From NCBI GenBank assembly GCA_018241685.1, contig JAFEDJ010000013.1, positions 248,001 through 312,000 on the forward strand: DNA of 64,000 bases, in the 5' to 3' direction. Each line of letters begins with the position of its first letter. Position 1 is the first letter of the stretch. Shown piece by piece: positions 30,193-39,811 of this stretch. A program made the position numbers and the translations under genes. Under the pieces are notes generated by a model, which had not been told where the DNA came from, did not search any database, and saw only the letters and a list, made by a program, of their open reading frames with translations. This DNA comes from Pseudomonadota bacterium (GTDB taxonomy: Bacteria; Pseudomonadota; Gammaproteobacteria; Burkholderiales; Rhodocyclaceae).

Positions 30193-31632
30193 TTGAAACG
30201 GATTACATCCCGCCTTGCCCGCAGGCTTGTCCTGCTGCTGCCGCTCGTCCTCACCGGCCATGCCCATGGAGAGGAGCTGCCTGCGGCACTCGATGCCAGC
30301 CTCACCCGTGCGGGCATCCCGCGCACCGCGGTTGCCGTGCTCGTGCAGGATGTGGACGGCGGCCCCGCGCTGCTGGAACACCGCAGCACCCAGGCCATGA
30401 ACCCTGCATCGGTCATGAAGCTGGTCACCGCCTTTGCCGCACTGGACCAGCTTGGCCCCGCATTCAGCTGGACCACCCGCATATCGAGTGCCACGGACGC
30501 AAGTCCCCGGCGAGAAGTACTGCCCGGGGACCTGTTCATCACCGGCGGCGGCGACCCTCGCCTGTCGCGGGAACGGCTGTGGCTGCTGCTGCGCGATCTA
30601 CGAGCCCAGGGCATCCGGCGTATCGCCGGCGACGTGATTACCGACCGCTCGTTCTTCAGGCTTCCCCCCCATGACCCGGGCGCCTTCGACCGGCGCCCAC
30701 TCCGCCCCTACAACGTAGGTCCGGACGCGCTGAATGTGGATTACGGCGCGGTGAGCGTGCGTTTCAGGCCTTCCTCAGACGGCGTCGGCGCCGTCATCGA
30801 CCCTCTTCCCACCGGTTTATCACTGAACAGCCATATCCGCAGGGTGGGCAACGGTAGTTGCGGTGATCCAACCGCCCAACTCAGCGCAACGACCTCCGTG
30901 GCCGGCAACGGAGACACTAACCTGAGCATCGAGGGCAATCTGCCCCTCGCCTGTACCGAAGCCTTCGACTGGAACTTCGCCCCGTTGCCGCCGGAGCAGC
31001 TCTTTGAAGGCCTGTTCCGCAGTCTGTGGCGCGAACTGGGCGGCGAACTGGATGGTCGCTTCCGGGACGGTCGGACGCCACCCGATGCGCGCCTGCTCGC
31101 CGAAAGCCGTTCCTCCAGCCTTCCCGAGGTGCTGCGGGACATGAACAAGTGGTCGAACAACGTGATCGCGCGCACCCTCCTCGCCACACTGGGCGCGACG
31201 GCAGAACCCGGGGAGGACTCGCCCACAGCCGGCGCCCGACGGGTTGTCCGCAGCCTCTCCGCAAACGGGATCGACACGGAACAATTGGTCATCGAGAACG
31301 GTGCCGGGCTGTCGCGCATCGAACGCATCACAGCGCGCAGCCTTGGACAATTGCTAGTGGCCGCCTGGCGCAGCCGCACGATGCCGGAACTCATCGCGTC
31401 GCTACCGATCGCCGGCATCGACGGTACGGCCAGCAAGCGCCTGACGGACAGCCCGGCGCGGGGCTCGGCCCACGTCAAGACAGGCACGCTGGATGGCGTA
31501 CGCAGCCTGGCCGGCTACGTGCTCGCACGCAACGGGCACCGCTACGCCGTGGTGCTGCTGATCAACCACCCCAATGCCAGCGCCGGCCGGGACAGCCAGG
31601 ACGCTGTGCTGGAATGGGTGGCAAACCGCTGA
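30193..31632 (+). CDS. dacB: D-alanyl-D-alanine carboxypeptidase/endopeptidase (PBP4)
   Basis: A 479-residue periplasmic penicillin-binding protein that trims or cleaves peptidoglycan cross-links. It has the three active-site motifs: SVMK (about 72-75), SNN (about 320-322) and KTG (about 426-428). A signal peptide (RRLVLLLPLVLTGHAHG) precedes the mature protein. The start is uncertain: TTG 30193 puts the signal peptide at the N-terminus and gives the usual length, but no clear ribosome-binding site is visible; an ATG at 30073 would add 40 residues. Confidence 0.9.
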   Translation: MKRITSRLARRLVLLLPLVLTGHAHGEELPAALDASLTRAGIPRTAVAVLVQDVDGGPALLEHRSTQAMNPASVMKLVTAFAALDQLGPAFSWTTRISSATDASPRREVLPGDLFITGGGDPRLSRERLWLLLRDLRAQGIRRIAGDVITDRSFFRLPPHDPGAFDRRPLRPYNVGPDALNVDYGAVSVRFRPSSDGVGAVIDPLPTGLSLNSHIRRVGNGSCGDPTAQLSATTSVAGNGDTNLSIEGNLPLACTEAFDWNFAPLPPEQLFEGLFRSLWRELGGELDGRFRDGRTPPDARLLAESRSSSLPEVLRDMNKWSNNVIARTLLATLGATAEPGEDSPTAGARRVVRSLSANGIDTEQLVIENGAGLSRIERITARSLGQLLVAAWRSRTMPELIASLPIAGIDGTASKRLTDSPARGSAHVKTGTLDGVRSLAGYVLARNGHRYAVVLLINHPNASAGRDSQDAVLEWVANR

Positions 31633-31651
31633 AAAGCCTACGCCACGTCGA

Positions 31652-32041
31652 TCAGCCTTTATAGGCGTGCTCGCGGAGGGCTTCAAGGGGGATCACTTCG
31701 AGGGCAGCGATGTGCGTCGCAGCCAGCACCACGGGGGGCGCGTAACCAGCCTCCCAAGCCTCTCGCCAGCGCATTGCACACAGGCACCAGCGATCGCCGG
31801 GCTTCAAGCCGGCAAAGCGAAACTCGGGGCGCGCTGTGCTCAAGTCGTTGCCGCGCATTGCACTGAAACGCAGGAACTCGGCCGACACCCTGACGCAGAC
31901 GTGGTGGCGACCGAGATCGTCCGGACTGGCATCGCAACAGCCAGTCCGCTCCCAGCCGGTCAGCGGAGCGTAGCTGCAGGCCAGCAGCGGCCCTCCCAGC
32001 ACATTCAGGGCATTGCTGACAGGAAGATCTTCAGTGCTCAA
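31652..32041 (-). CDS. DUF2237 family protein
   Basis: A 129-residue protein with the DUF2237 pattern: [45 protein letters not shown] and [15 protein letters not shown]. The family has conserved cysteines and no established function. The likely start is TTG 32041, which overlaps the galE stop as TTGA, so translation is probably coupled to galE. Without this start the conserved N-terminus (SNALNVLGG) would have no upstream initiator other than a weak one inside galE. Confidence 0.82.
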   Translation of the reverse strand: MSTEDLPVSNALNVLGGPLLACSYAPLTGWERTGCCDASPDDLGRHHVCVRVSAEFLRFSAMRGNDLSTARPEFRFAGLKPGDRWCLCAMRWREAWEAGYAPPVVLAATHIAALEVIPLEALREHAYKG

Positions 32042-33057
32042 TCGGGATACCCCTGCGGATTGGAACGCTGCCAGCGCCACGCGTCGGCACACATTTGCTC
32101 GATGCCGCGGGTCGCCCGCCAGCCAAGCTCACGCTCGGCGAGACCTGGTTCCGCATAGCACTGGGCCACATCTCCGGGGCGTCGCGCGACGATCTCATAA
32201 GCCACCTTGCGACCGCTGGCGTTTTCGAATGCCTTCACGACTTCGAGCACGCTGTAGCCCCGCCCCGTACCCAGATTGACCGTCAGAACGCCGGGACGTT
32301 CAGTGAGGCGTCGCACTGCCGCCACGTGACCGACCGCCAAGTCCACGACGTGGATGTAATCCCGCACGCCGGTTCCGTCCGGGGTCGGATAATCGCCACC
32401 AAAAACCCGCAGCTGCGGCAAACGCCCCACAGCCACCTGGCTGACATAGGGCATCAGGTTGTTGGGCAAGCCGTTCGGATCCTCACCGATGCGCCCTGAC
32501 GGATGAGCGCCGACCGGATTGAAGTAACGCAACAGTGCCACCCGCCATTCGGGATCAGCAGCCGCCAGATCGGACAGCACGAACTCCATCATCCACTTGG
32601 TACGGCCATAGGGATTGGTCGGACCGGTGGGGAAATCCTCGCGGATCGGCACGCTGGCCGGATCGCCATAAACCGTGGCCGACGAACTGAAGACCAGGGA
32701 TTTGACGCCAGCCTCGGCCATCACCTCGGCCAGCGCCACCGTCCCGGCGATGTTGTTCTCGTAGTACATCAACGGCTTGGCCACCGACTCACCGACCGCC
32801 TTGAGGGCCGCAAAGTGGATCACCGCATCAATGGTGTGAGCACGGAAGATTTCGCGCATCGCCGCCTTGTCTCGGATGTCCACGCGATGCACGGCCGCCG
32901 GCGCACGCCCGGCGATCTCTTCGACGCGGCGCAAGGCTTCCGGCTTGCTGTTGCAGAAGTTGTCCACGACGACGACATCGTAGCCGGCGGCCAACAGTTC
33001 GACGCAGGTGTGGGACCCGATGTAACCGGCGCCGCCGGTGACGAGGATGGTGGGCAT
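32038..33057 (-). CDS. galE: UDP-glucose 4-epimerase
   Basis: A 339-residue short-chain dehydrogenase-type enzyme that interconverts UDP-glucose and UDP-galactose for surface polysaccharide synthesis. The NAD-binding motif GGAGYIGSH is at residues 8-16. The catalytic pair is in YGRTK (about 149-153) and the [18 protein letters not shown] segment binds the nucleotide sugar. Its stop overlaps the DUF2237 start. No other polysaccharide genes are in the window, so it may be a housekeeping copy. Confidence 0.96.
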   Translation of the reverse strand: MPTILVTGGAGYIGSHTCVELLAAGYDVVVVDNFCNSKPEALRRVEEIAGRAPAAVHRVDIRDKAAMREIFRAHTIDAVIHFAALKAVGESVAKPLMYYENNIAGTVALAEVMAEAGVKSLVFSSSATVYGDPASVPIREDFPTGPTNPYGRTKWMMEFVLSDLAAADPEWRVALLRYFNPVGAHPSGRIGEDPNGLPNNLMPYVSQVAVGRLPQLRVFGGDYPTPDGTGVRDYIHVVDLAVGHVAAVRRLTERPGVLTVNLGTGRGYSVLEVVKAFENASGRKVAYEIVARRPGDVAQCYAEPGLAERELGWRATRGIEQMCADAWRWQRSNPQGYPD

Positions 33058-33127
33058 GCGAATTTCCGGGTGGCAGATAATGCCAGGATGATACCGCGAG
33101 ATACCCTCCCTCCCGCATGGACGGAGT

Positions 33128-34327
33128 TCAGATCGCGCCCTGCTTCCTCAAATCGGCGATGGCATCATCCGCGTAGCCCAGGCCGCGCAAGATCTCATTG
33201 GTGTGCTCGCCAAGGCCGGGGCCAAGCCATTCCGTCGAGCCGGGCGTGCCGGTCAGGCGTGGCACGACGCCTGGAATGCGCATCGGCGTGCCATCCGGCA
33301 AGCGCACCGACTCGAACATGCCGCGGGCGATGAACTGCGGATCACGGAACATGTCCGCTACCGAGAACACCGAACTGGCCGGCACCGCGGCGGCCTCCAT
33401 CGCCGCCAGCACGGCGTCGCCGTCGCGCTCCGCCACCCAGGCATCGATCACCGCGTAGATCTCGGCGGCACGACGGTCGCGGCCGGCGTTGTCGGCGAGG
33501 TCCGGCGCTTCCGCCAGATCCTGCCGGCCGATGGCCAGCATCAGACGCTTGAAGATCGCATCGCCATTGCCACCGATGATGATGTGGCGCCCGTCGCGCG
33601 TGGTGTGGGTGTTCGACGGTGTGATGCCCGGCATGATGTTGCCGGTGCGCTCGCGCACGAAACCGGCGACATCGAACTCCGGCACCATACTCTCCATCAT
33701 TGCGAAGACGGCTTCGTACAGCGCCACATCCACCACCTGACCAGCGCCGCCGTTCACCTCCCGGTGGCGCAGCGCCATCAACGCGCCGATGGCCGCCCAC
33801 AGCGCAGCGATGGAATCGCCGATGGAGATACCGGTACGTACCGGCGGACGATCCGGAAAGCCGCTGACGTAGCGCAGCCCCCCCATCGACTCACCGATCG
33901 CCCCGAAACCCGGGCGATCCTTGTAGGGCCCGGTCTGGCCGAAGCCGGACAGCCGCACCATCACCAGACCGGGATTGGCCGCCGACAGCACATCCCAGCC
34001 GAGCCCGAGTTTCTCGAGCACGCCGGGGCGAAAATTCTCGACAACGATGTCGGCCTCCGCCGCCAGCCGGCGCACGATGGCCAGGCCTTCCGGATGCTTC
34101 AGGTTCGCGGTCAGCGATTTCTTGTTGCGAGCCTGCACCGACCACCACAGGGACGTACCCTCGTGGAGCTTGCGCCATTTGCGCAACGGGTCGCCACCGT
34201 CCGGCGCTTCGACCTTGACGACCTCGGCGCCGAATTCGGCAAGGATGCGGGTACAGAAAGGCCCGGCGATCAGGGTGCCGAGTTCCAGCACCTTGACCCC
34301 GGCAAGGGGTTTGACTTCCTGGCTCAT
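33128..34327 (-). CDS. CaiB/BaiF family CoA-transferase (family III)
   Basis: A 399-residue family III CoA-transferase. The N-terminal segment [33 protein letters not shown] pattern (residues 8-36) and the [13 protein letters not shown] and [14 protein letters not shown] segments are typical. It contains the [13 protein letters not shown] active-site region near residue 200. Such enzymes move CoA between organic acids, or racemise methyl-branched acyl-CoAs. The acyl substrate cannot be told from the sequence. It lies between galE and recR, both unrelated, so context gives no clue. Confidence 0.88.
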   Translation of the reverse strand: MSQEVKPLAGVKVLELGTLIAGPFCTRILAEFGAEVVKVEAPDGGDPLRKWRKLHEGTSLWWSVQARNKKSLTANLKHPEGLAIVRRLAAEADIVVENFRPGVLEKLGLGWDVLSAANPGLVMVRLSGFGQTGPYKDRPGFGAIGESMGGLRYVSGFPDRPPVRTGISIGDSIAALWAAIGALMALRHREVNGGAGQVVDVALYEAVFAMMESMVPEFDVAGFVRERTGNIMPGITPSNTHTTRDGRHIIIGGNGDAIFKRLMLAIGRQDLAEAPDLADNAGRDRRAAEIYAVIDAWVAERDGDAVLAAMEAAAVPASSVFSVADMFRDPQFIARGMFESVRLPDGTPMRIPGVVPRLTGTPGSTEWLGPGLGEHTNEILRGLGYADDAIADLRKQGAI

Positions 34328-34359
34328 GAACAGCCTCGCGGCGAAAAGACGGAGAAAGG

Positions 34360-34956
34360 CTAAAGGGAACGGCGTTCGACCAGCGCCTGGGCGATGGTGC
34401 CAGTATCCGTATGCTCCAGCTCACCGCCGACCGGGATGCCGCGCGCGATGCGGCTGACCCTGATGCCGCGGCTACGCAGGAGTTCGGAGATCATGTGGGC
34501 GGTCGCCTCACCCTCGTTGGTGAAGTTGGTGGCGAGGATGACCTCCTGCACCAGGCCGTCGCAGGCGCGATGCAGGAATTTTTCGAGCCCCAGCTCCCGC
34601 GGCCCGATGCCGTCGAGGGGCGACAGGCGCCCCATCAGCACGTAATACAGACCATGGTAGCTGTGCGTCTGCTCCAACATGGCCAGATCGGCCGGCATCT
34701 CGACGACGCACAACTGGGTCGCATCCCGTTGGGGATTGGCGCAGCGGCTGCAGATCTCTTCTTCACAGAAGGTATTGCAGCGGGAGCAATGGCGCAGCAC
34801 CTCGAGCGCGTGGCCAAGGGCCGTCGCGAGCCGCGCTGCGCCGCGCTGGTCGCGCTGCAGCAGATGGAAGGCCATCCGCTGGGCGGACTTCGGCCCCACG
34901 CCCGGCAGACAGCGCAGGGCTTCGATCAGAACGTCGAGACTGGACGGCGAACTCAT
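34360..34956 (-). CDS. recR: Recombination mediator protein RecR
   Basis: A 198-residue DNA-repair protein that helps RecO and RecF load RecA at single-strand gaps. The N-terminal helix-hairpin-helix ([18 protein letters not shown]) is followed by a four-cysteine zinc site ([16 protein letters not shown], about 57-72). The Toprim domain has [12 protein letters not shown] and the C-terminal [17 protein letters not shown]. It is third in the conserved dnaX-ybaB-recR unit. Confidence 0.97.
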   Translation of the reverse strand: MSSPSSLDVLIEALRCLPGVGPKSAQRMAFHLLQRDQRGAARLATALGHALEVLRHCSRCNTFCEEEICSRCANPQRDATQLCVVEMPADLAMLEQTHSYHGLYYVLMGRLSPLDGIGPRELGLEKFLHRACDGLVQEVILATNFTNEGEATAHMISELLRSRGIRVSRIARGIPVGGELEHTDTGTIAQALVERRSL

Positions 34957-34993
34957 CGAAGGCCCGGCATGCTGAAAGCGGTCATGCGACCAA

Positions 34994-35317
34994 TCAGAAC
35001 GGCAGCTTGAAGCCGGGGGGCAGGTTCAACCCGGCAGTGAAGCCTGACATCTTCTCCTGGGTCGTCGTCTCGACACGGCGCACGGCGTCATTCACCGCCG
35101 CGGCGATCAGGTCTTCCAGCATTTCCTTGTCGTCCAGCACGGACGGGTCGATGTTCACACGACGCACGTCGTACTTGCAGGTCATCGTGACCTTGACCAT
35201 GCCGGCGCCGGACTGGCCTTCAACCTCAATACCGCCGAGGCTGTCCTGCATTTTCTTCATGTTGTCCTGCATTTGCTGGGCCTGTTTCATCAGGCCGGCG
35301 ATGCCGCCTTTCATCAT
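34994..35317 (-). CDS. ybaB: YbaB/EbfC nucleoid-associated protein
   Basis: A 107-residue DNA-binding protein of the YbaB/EbfC family, starting [24 protein letters not shown] (abbreviated pattern), with a long N-terminal helix and a short beta domain ([27 protein letters not shown]). It forms dimers that bind DNA like tweezers. It stands between dnaX and recR, 21 bases after dnaX, the conserved order that links it to replication and repair. Confidence 0.95.
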   Translation of the reverse strand: MMKGGIAGLMKQAQQMQDNMKKMQDSLGGIEVEGQSGAGMVKVTMTCKYDVRRVNIDPSVLDDKEMLEDLIAAAVNDAVRRVETTTQEKMSGFTAGLNLPPGFKLPF

Positions 35318-35338
35318 GGTGATGTACTCCAGATAGGT

Positions 35339-37270
35339 TCAAAGGGGTTTGACCGAGGCTTCTTCAAGCCTCGCATCGAAACGTTGGATAAGTTCGCGGA
35401 CGAAGGGGTCCTGCTCGAGAGACGCAACCGCCGCGGCATGACGCTCGGCCTTTTCGGCCTGATTGCGCTGGGCCGGCGTTTCGGTTGCGATGGTACCGAC
35501 CTCGATGCCGACACGGACCGGTCTGCCGAGATGGGCTGTCAGCGCCTCCTGCAGGCGCTCGGCGCCGCTGCGGTTGATCTGCAGCAGATGTTGGTGGGAC
35601 TCGGACAGGCGCAGCCTGAAGCTGTCACCCTCGACACCCAGCAATTCACAGTTCTGGGCCAGTTGCAGATTCAGCGCGCCCAGCCCCAGCTGGTTCAGCA
35701 ATCCATGCCAGTCGTCACCGGACGCCGGCAATGCGCCAAGCATGCGGGCGGGTTCGCTGGCCCTGACCGGCATCGGCTCGACGGGACGAATCGGTTCAAC
35801 CCGCTCAGCCTGGGCTGGGCGCTGCTCGGAATGGCGGACGGGAGCAAGTTCATGAGCCTCGGGCGGCAGATCCTCCCACGGTGGAACGCTGCTGCCGTAA
35901 TCCGATGACGTTTCCCGCGGCGTCGCGGCTGCGGGTGCTACACGCGGCGGCTCCATTGGAGGCGGAGTCTCGACGGGTTTCGGCTGGGTGCGCAGCTCAT
36001 CGGGGCGGCGCCCCGACGGCTCCGGCATGGTCACAGGAGGCCGCGCGGTTTGAATGGGCGCAGCAGCAGCCGAAGGCGCAACACCCGCAACGGCACGCGG
36101 CGCGACAGGACGCGGAGCAGCCTCCGGCAACGTGCGCCCCTGCCCTGCTCCACCACCTCCTGCCAGCACACCACCGAGCGCAGCCGGCTGCTCCGGCCGG
36201 AACGCGAACAGGCGCAGCAGCGTCATCGAGAAGCCGGTGACCTCGTCCGGCGCCAGCGGCAATTCATCCCGCCCGTGCACCGCGATCTGGTAAGCCAGCT
36301 GCAGGAATTCCGCGTCGAAGGCCTCGATGTAAGGCGCCAACCGGCTGGCTTCACTCTCGTCGGCCAGCGCCGTCGGCGCCAACTGGCCCAGCGCGATGCG
36401 ATGGACGAGGCCGGCCAGCGACTGCAGCGCCGACTCGAAGGACAGGCTGCGCGCCTCCATGACCTCGACAGTGGCCATCAGGGCCTGCACGTCGTTGCGG
36501 CGCAGCGCATCGAGGACCGCGTACAGGTGATCGTCGCCCACCGTGCCAAGCATGTCCTGCACGGCCAGTTCTTCCACCTTGCCGGCACCGTGGGCGATGG
36601 CTTGGTCGAGCAAGGACAGGGAGTCCCGCATCGAGCCGTTGGCCGCCTTGGCGATATGACGCAGCGCGCCCGGCTCGAAAGGTACGCCCTCGGCCTCCAG
36701 CAAGCGCGTCAAGTGGCCGATGATGTGCCCCGGCGGCATCTGCTTGAGGTTGAACTGCAGGCAGCGGGACAGCACGGTAACCGGGATCTTTTGTGGATCG
36801 GTGGTTGCGATGATGAACTTGACGTGCTCGGGCGGCTCTTCCAAGGTCTTCAGCATCGCATTGAAGGCATGCCCGGTGAGCATGTGTACTTCGTCGATCA
36901 TGTAGACCTTGTAGCGCCCCTGCACCGGCGCATAGACCGCTTGATCGAGCAGTGCTGCCATGTCGTCCACCCCCCGGTTGGAGGCAGCATCCATTTCCAC
37001 GTAGTCGGGGAAGCGGTCGGCGTCGATGGCAGTACAGGCCGAACACTGGTTGCACGGCGTCGCCGTCACACCCGTCTCGCAGTTGAGCGCCTTGGCCAGG
37101 ATCCGCGAGATGGTCGTCTTGCCGACCCCCCGCGTACCGGTGAACAAGTAGGCGTGATGCAGACGTCCGGTGGACAGCGCATGGGTCAGCGCGCGCACGA
37201 CATGTTCCTGCCCGACGAGCGTCTCGAAACTGCGCGGGCGCCACTTGCGGGCAAGTACTTGGTAAGCCAT
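35339..37270 (-). CDS. dnaX: DNA polymerase III subunits gamma and tau
   Basis: A 643-residue clamp-loader subunit. Residues 1-220 form the AAA+ ATPase (GTRGVGKTT P-loop near 46-54, DEVHML Walker B, SRCLQF sensor) with a four-cysteine zinc module (CETGVTATPCNQCSAC). Domain III runs to about 370. Residues about 380-510 are a Pro/Ala-rich linker, followed by a C-terminal tau domain that contacts the polymerase. I see no run of six or more A residues like the E. coli slippery site, so a shorter gamma form by the E. coli mechanism is not evident. Confidence 0.97.
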   Translation of the reverse strand: MAYQVLARKWRPRSFETLVGQEHVVRALTHALSTGRLHHAYLFTGTRGVGKTTISRILAKALNCETGVTATPCNQCSACTAIDADRFPDYVEMDAASNRGVDDMAALLDQAVYAPVQGRYKVYMIDEVHMLTGHAFNAMLKTLEEPPEHVKFIIATTDPQKIPVTVLSRCLQFNLKQMPPGHIIGHLTRLLEAEGVPFEPGALRHIAKAANGSMRDSLSLLDQAIAHGAGKVEELAVQDMLGTVGDDHLYAVLDALRRNDVQALMATVEVMEARSLSFESALQSLAGLVHRIALGQLAPTALADESEASRLAPYIEAFDAEFLQLAYQIAVHGRDELPLAPDEVTGFSMTLLRLFAFRPEQPAALGGVLAGGGGAGQGRTLPEAAPRPVAPRAVAGVAPSAAAAPIQTARPPVTMPEPSGRRPDELRTQPKPVETPPPMEPPRVAPAAATPRETSSDYGSSVPPWEDLPPEAHELAPVRHSEQRPAQAERVEPIRPVEPMPVRASEPARMLGALPASGDDWHGLLNQLGLGALNLQLAQNCELLGVEGDSFRLRLSESHQHLLQINRSGAERLQEALTAHLGRPVRVGIEVGTIATETPAQRNQAEKAERHAAAVASLEQDPFVRELIQRFDARLEEASVKPL

Positions 37271-37339
37271 GGCGGAATTCTAGCAGGCCGGCCGCCGGTC
37301 AGTCCGGCGGATACGGGCAAGGGGATGCAGAAACACAAA

Positions 37340-37372
37340 AACAAAAAGGGCGTCCCGCCGGGACGCCCTTTT
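37340..37372 (-). terminator. Intrinsic terminator after the SRP RNA gene
   Basis: On the minus strand a 13-base stem (AAAAGGGCGTCCC / GGGACGCCCTTTT) with a three-base loop ends in a T run, 11 bases past the SRP RNA 3' end. Confidence 0.9.
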
Positions 37373-37383
37373 CTGAATTCGGG

Positions 37384-37483
<100 letters not shown>

Positions 37484-37514
37484 GACGCATTCTAACAGCT
37501 TGCCCCCACCGCGC

Positions 37515-38948
37515 CTAATCCTTTCGGAAATTCAGCGGCAGTCGGATATCGACCACCAGCCCTCCGCCGTCCCGGTTGCGGGCGCGGATATCTCCGCCAT
37601 GCGCCGTCACCGCCCGCCGGGCGATAGCCAGACCAAGCCCGAAGCCGCCTGCGGAACTCCCGTTCGCGGCCCGGTAAAAGGGCTCGAAGATCGCCTCCAG
37701 ATCGCTTTCCGGCACACCCGGCCCACGATCGGCCACCCGCAGCACGAACTGCCCCTGCTCCACCCAGGCCTCAACATCCACGCCAGAGCCTTCACCGGTA
37801 TATTTCACCGCGTTGCGGATCACGTTCTCGAAAGCACGCTGGATCAGCTCACCGCGGACCCGCAGTTCCGCCTCACCTCGCCCGGCAAAATGCAGCTCAC
37901 GGCCTTTCGACTGGGCTTCGAAACGGGCATCATCGGCAATCACCGCGGCGAAGTCCACCAGCTCGAGCACGTCCTCCCGGCTATCGCGGGTGCCCGCATC
38001 CAGCCGCGCGATGGTCAACAACTGGCCGACCATTTCATCCAGCCGCACAGCCTCGCGTTCGATACGGTCCAGCGTCACATCGAGCTTGGCGGGATCCTGC
38101 CGCGCCAGCCCGATGGCCACCTGCAAGCGCGCCAGAGGCGAGCGCAGCTCATGAGAGACATCGTGCAGCAGACGGCGCTGGGCGCCGATCAGAGACTGCA
38201 ACTGCTGGGCCATACGGTCGAAGTCCTGGCCGAGGTCGGCAATTTCGTCGCGCCGCGCACCCATCAATGGCTTGACGCGGGTCTCCAGCCGGCCTTCGGC
38301 AACGGCCCCCAGCGCCCAACGCAGGTTTCTGATCGGCTTGGACAGATACCATGCCAACAGCGCACTGAACGCCACACTGGTTACCAGGCCGATTCCCACC
38401 GGCATCCACGGGCTAGGCTCGGCTGGCCGACCGAAGCCCGGACGAAACTCCCGCGGCGGCTCACCCGGCTGTCCTGCAAGACGAGACAGGGGGGGAAGCG
38501 GAGGACGCAACTCCGGCCCGCCAGCAGGCACAAACAACAACCAGCTACCACCACCGGCCGGCAGCTCGACCAGACGCGCGGCCCGATGCGCCTCGCTCAG
38601 CGCAGCCTGCTGTCTGGCGGCCGCCACCGACGCCGGGGACGTCGGCCGTCCGAGCAAGTCGTCGCCCTTCGCGTCCACCACCAGCAGCTGGGGCCAGCGC
38701 TCGTGCGACAGCTCGGTCAGCATGGACCGCAAGGCGGCCGACCCACCGTGCCGCAATACGGACGCAGCCACGGCCACCGCCGTTGTCGCCCGCCCTCCCC
38801 CTGCGACGAACGGATCCCGCTCCCGCCCGAGGCGCTCGATCTCACTCTGATGATGGAACCACACCGCGGTCCCGACGCCGGCACCAGCCAGCAGCAGCGC
38901 CAACCAGAACGCAAAGAAGAACTTCCAGAACAGCCGGCCCAGTCTCAT
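37515..38948 (-). CDS. Sensor histidine kinase, CpxA-like
   Basis: A 477-residue inner-membrane kinase. Membrane helices at about 10-32 and 180-202 flank a periplasmic sensor region of about 150 residues. A HAMP domain follows, then HisKA with the phosphorylated His in LLHDVSHELRSPLARLQ (about 264-270), and an ATPase domain with the N box (FENVIRNAVKYT), DRGPGVPE and GGFGLGLAIARR. Its ATG overlaps the stop of the response regulator gene (ATGA), so they are co-translated. The CpxA assignment rests on the CpxR-like partner, the GTAAA boxes nearby and the envelope-stress neighbours. Confidence 0.9.
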   Translation of the reverse strand: MRLGRLFWKFFFAFWLALLLAGAGVGTAVWFHHQSEIERLGRERDPFVAGGGRATTAVAVAASVLRHGGSAALRSMLTELSHERWPQLLVVDAKGDDLLGRPTSPASVAAARQQAALSEAHRAARLVELPAGGGSWLLFVPAGGPELRPPLPPLSRLAGQPGEPPREFRPGFGRPAEPSPWMPVGIGLVTSVAFSALLAWYLSKPIRNLRWALGAVAEGRLETRVKPLMGARRDEIADLGQDFDRMAQQLQSLIGAQRRLLHDVSHELRSPLARLQVAIGLARQDPAKLDVTLDRIEREAVRLDEMVGQLLTIARLDAGTRDSREDVLELVDFAAVIADDARFEAQSKGRELHFAGRGEAELRVRGELIQRAFENVIRNAVKYTGEGSGVDVEAWVEQGQFVLRVADRGPGVPESDLEAIFEPFYRAANGSSAGGFGLGLAIARRAVTAHGGDIRARNRDGGGLVVDIRLPLNFRKD

Positions 38949-39637
38949 TCGCGCACCAGCTGATAACCCAGGCCACGCACCGTCTCGATCCACGACCGCC
39001 CGTCAGGACGCATGCCCAACTTGTGGCGAATGCTGGAAAGGTGCACATCGATGCTGCGATCGAAGCGCGCCAGCGGTCGGCCCAGGCCCTGCTCGGACAG
39101 CTCCGCCTTGCTCACCACCCGGCCGGCGTTGCGGGCGAGTACCTCCAGCAGATTGTATTCGGTGCTGGTCAGCTCCAGCGGCGCCCCCTGCCACTGTGCG
39201 CGGCGCATCTGCGGCCACATGCACAGCGTGCCGGCGAGCAGCGGCCCCCCATTGGCAGCCTCGGTGGACGCCGCCGCATGGGTCCGCCGCAGGATTGCCC
39301 GCAGGCGCGCTACGAGTTCCCGCGGCGTGCATGGTTTCGGTACGTAATCGTCGGCACCCAGTTCCAGACCGACGATGCGGTCGACGTCGTCACCCTTGGC
39401 GGTCAGCATCAGTACTGGCACCTTGCTCTGGGCGCGGATACGGCGCAGCGCCTCGATCCCGCCCACCCGCGGCATCATCACATCGAGCACGACGATATCG
39501 TAACCGCCGGCCAGCGCCGCGGCGACGCCAGCCTCCCCATCATGCACGCAATCCGCGTCAAACCCTTCCTGCGCGATGTATTCGCTCAACATGGAAGACA
39601 GTTCCACGTCGTCGTCCACCAGCAAAACCTTGCTCAT
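38945..39637 (-). CDS. OmpR-family response regulator, CpxR-like
   Basis: A 230-residue regulator. The receiver domain (1-120) has VDDD, the phosphorylated Asp in VVLDVMMPRVGG (about 52) and the conserved Lys in PKPCTPREL. The C-terminal winged helix (about 135-230) carries ELTSTEYNLLEVLARNAGRVVSK-type and DVHLSSIRHKLG patterns. Three GTAAA elements spaced exactly ten bases lie 77 bases upstream on the coding strand, matching the CpxR box, so it probably regulates itself and the divergent M48 gene. Confidence 0.92.
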   Translation of the reverse strand: MSKVLLVDDDVELSSMLSEYIAQEGFDADCVHDGEAGVAAALAGGYDIVVLDVMMPRVGGIEALRRIRAQSKVPVLMLTAKGDDVDRIVGLELGADDYVPKPCTPRELVARLRAILRRTHAAASTEAANGGPLLAGTLCMWPQMRRAQWQGAPLELTSTEYNLLEVLARNAGRVVSKAELSEQGLGRPLARFDRSIDVHLSSIRHKLGMRPDGRSWIETVRGLGYQLVRE

Positions 39638-39713
39638 TTCGTATCTACCTTCATGACCTCAGCGGAAATGATACGTGCGGGCGCGGCCCGGGCCACGCGC
39701 GACGGCAGGTGTT

Positions 39714-39738
39714 TTTACCCGCATTTACATCCCTTTAC
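39714..39738 (-). promoter_or_regulatory. Triple CpxR-type box (GTAAA x3, 10-bp spacing)
   Basis: TTTAC occurs at 39714, 39724 and 39734 on the + strand, i.e. GTAAA-N5-GTAAA-N5-GTAAA on the minus strand. The known CpxR site is two GTAAA elements separated by about five bases. The box lies between the divergent response-regulator and M48 genes, about 75 bases from each start. Confidence 0.75.
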
Positions 39739-39811
39739 ACGTCGCAAACCGGGATTAACAGCCCGCTCCGCGAAGATTTCACTCAACTTCCGCGGCATCT
39801 CCATCTTTGTC

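Noticed and set aside
35339..37270. Programmed frameshift in dnaX giving a gamma form
   Set aside because: No A-rich slippery heptamer with a following hairpin was seen near the expected position, so the E. coli mechanism is not supported.
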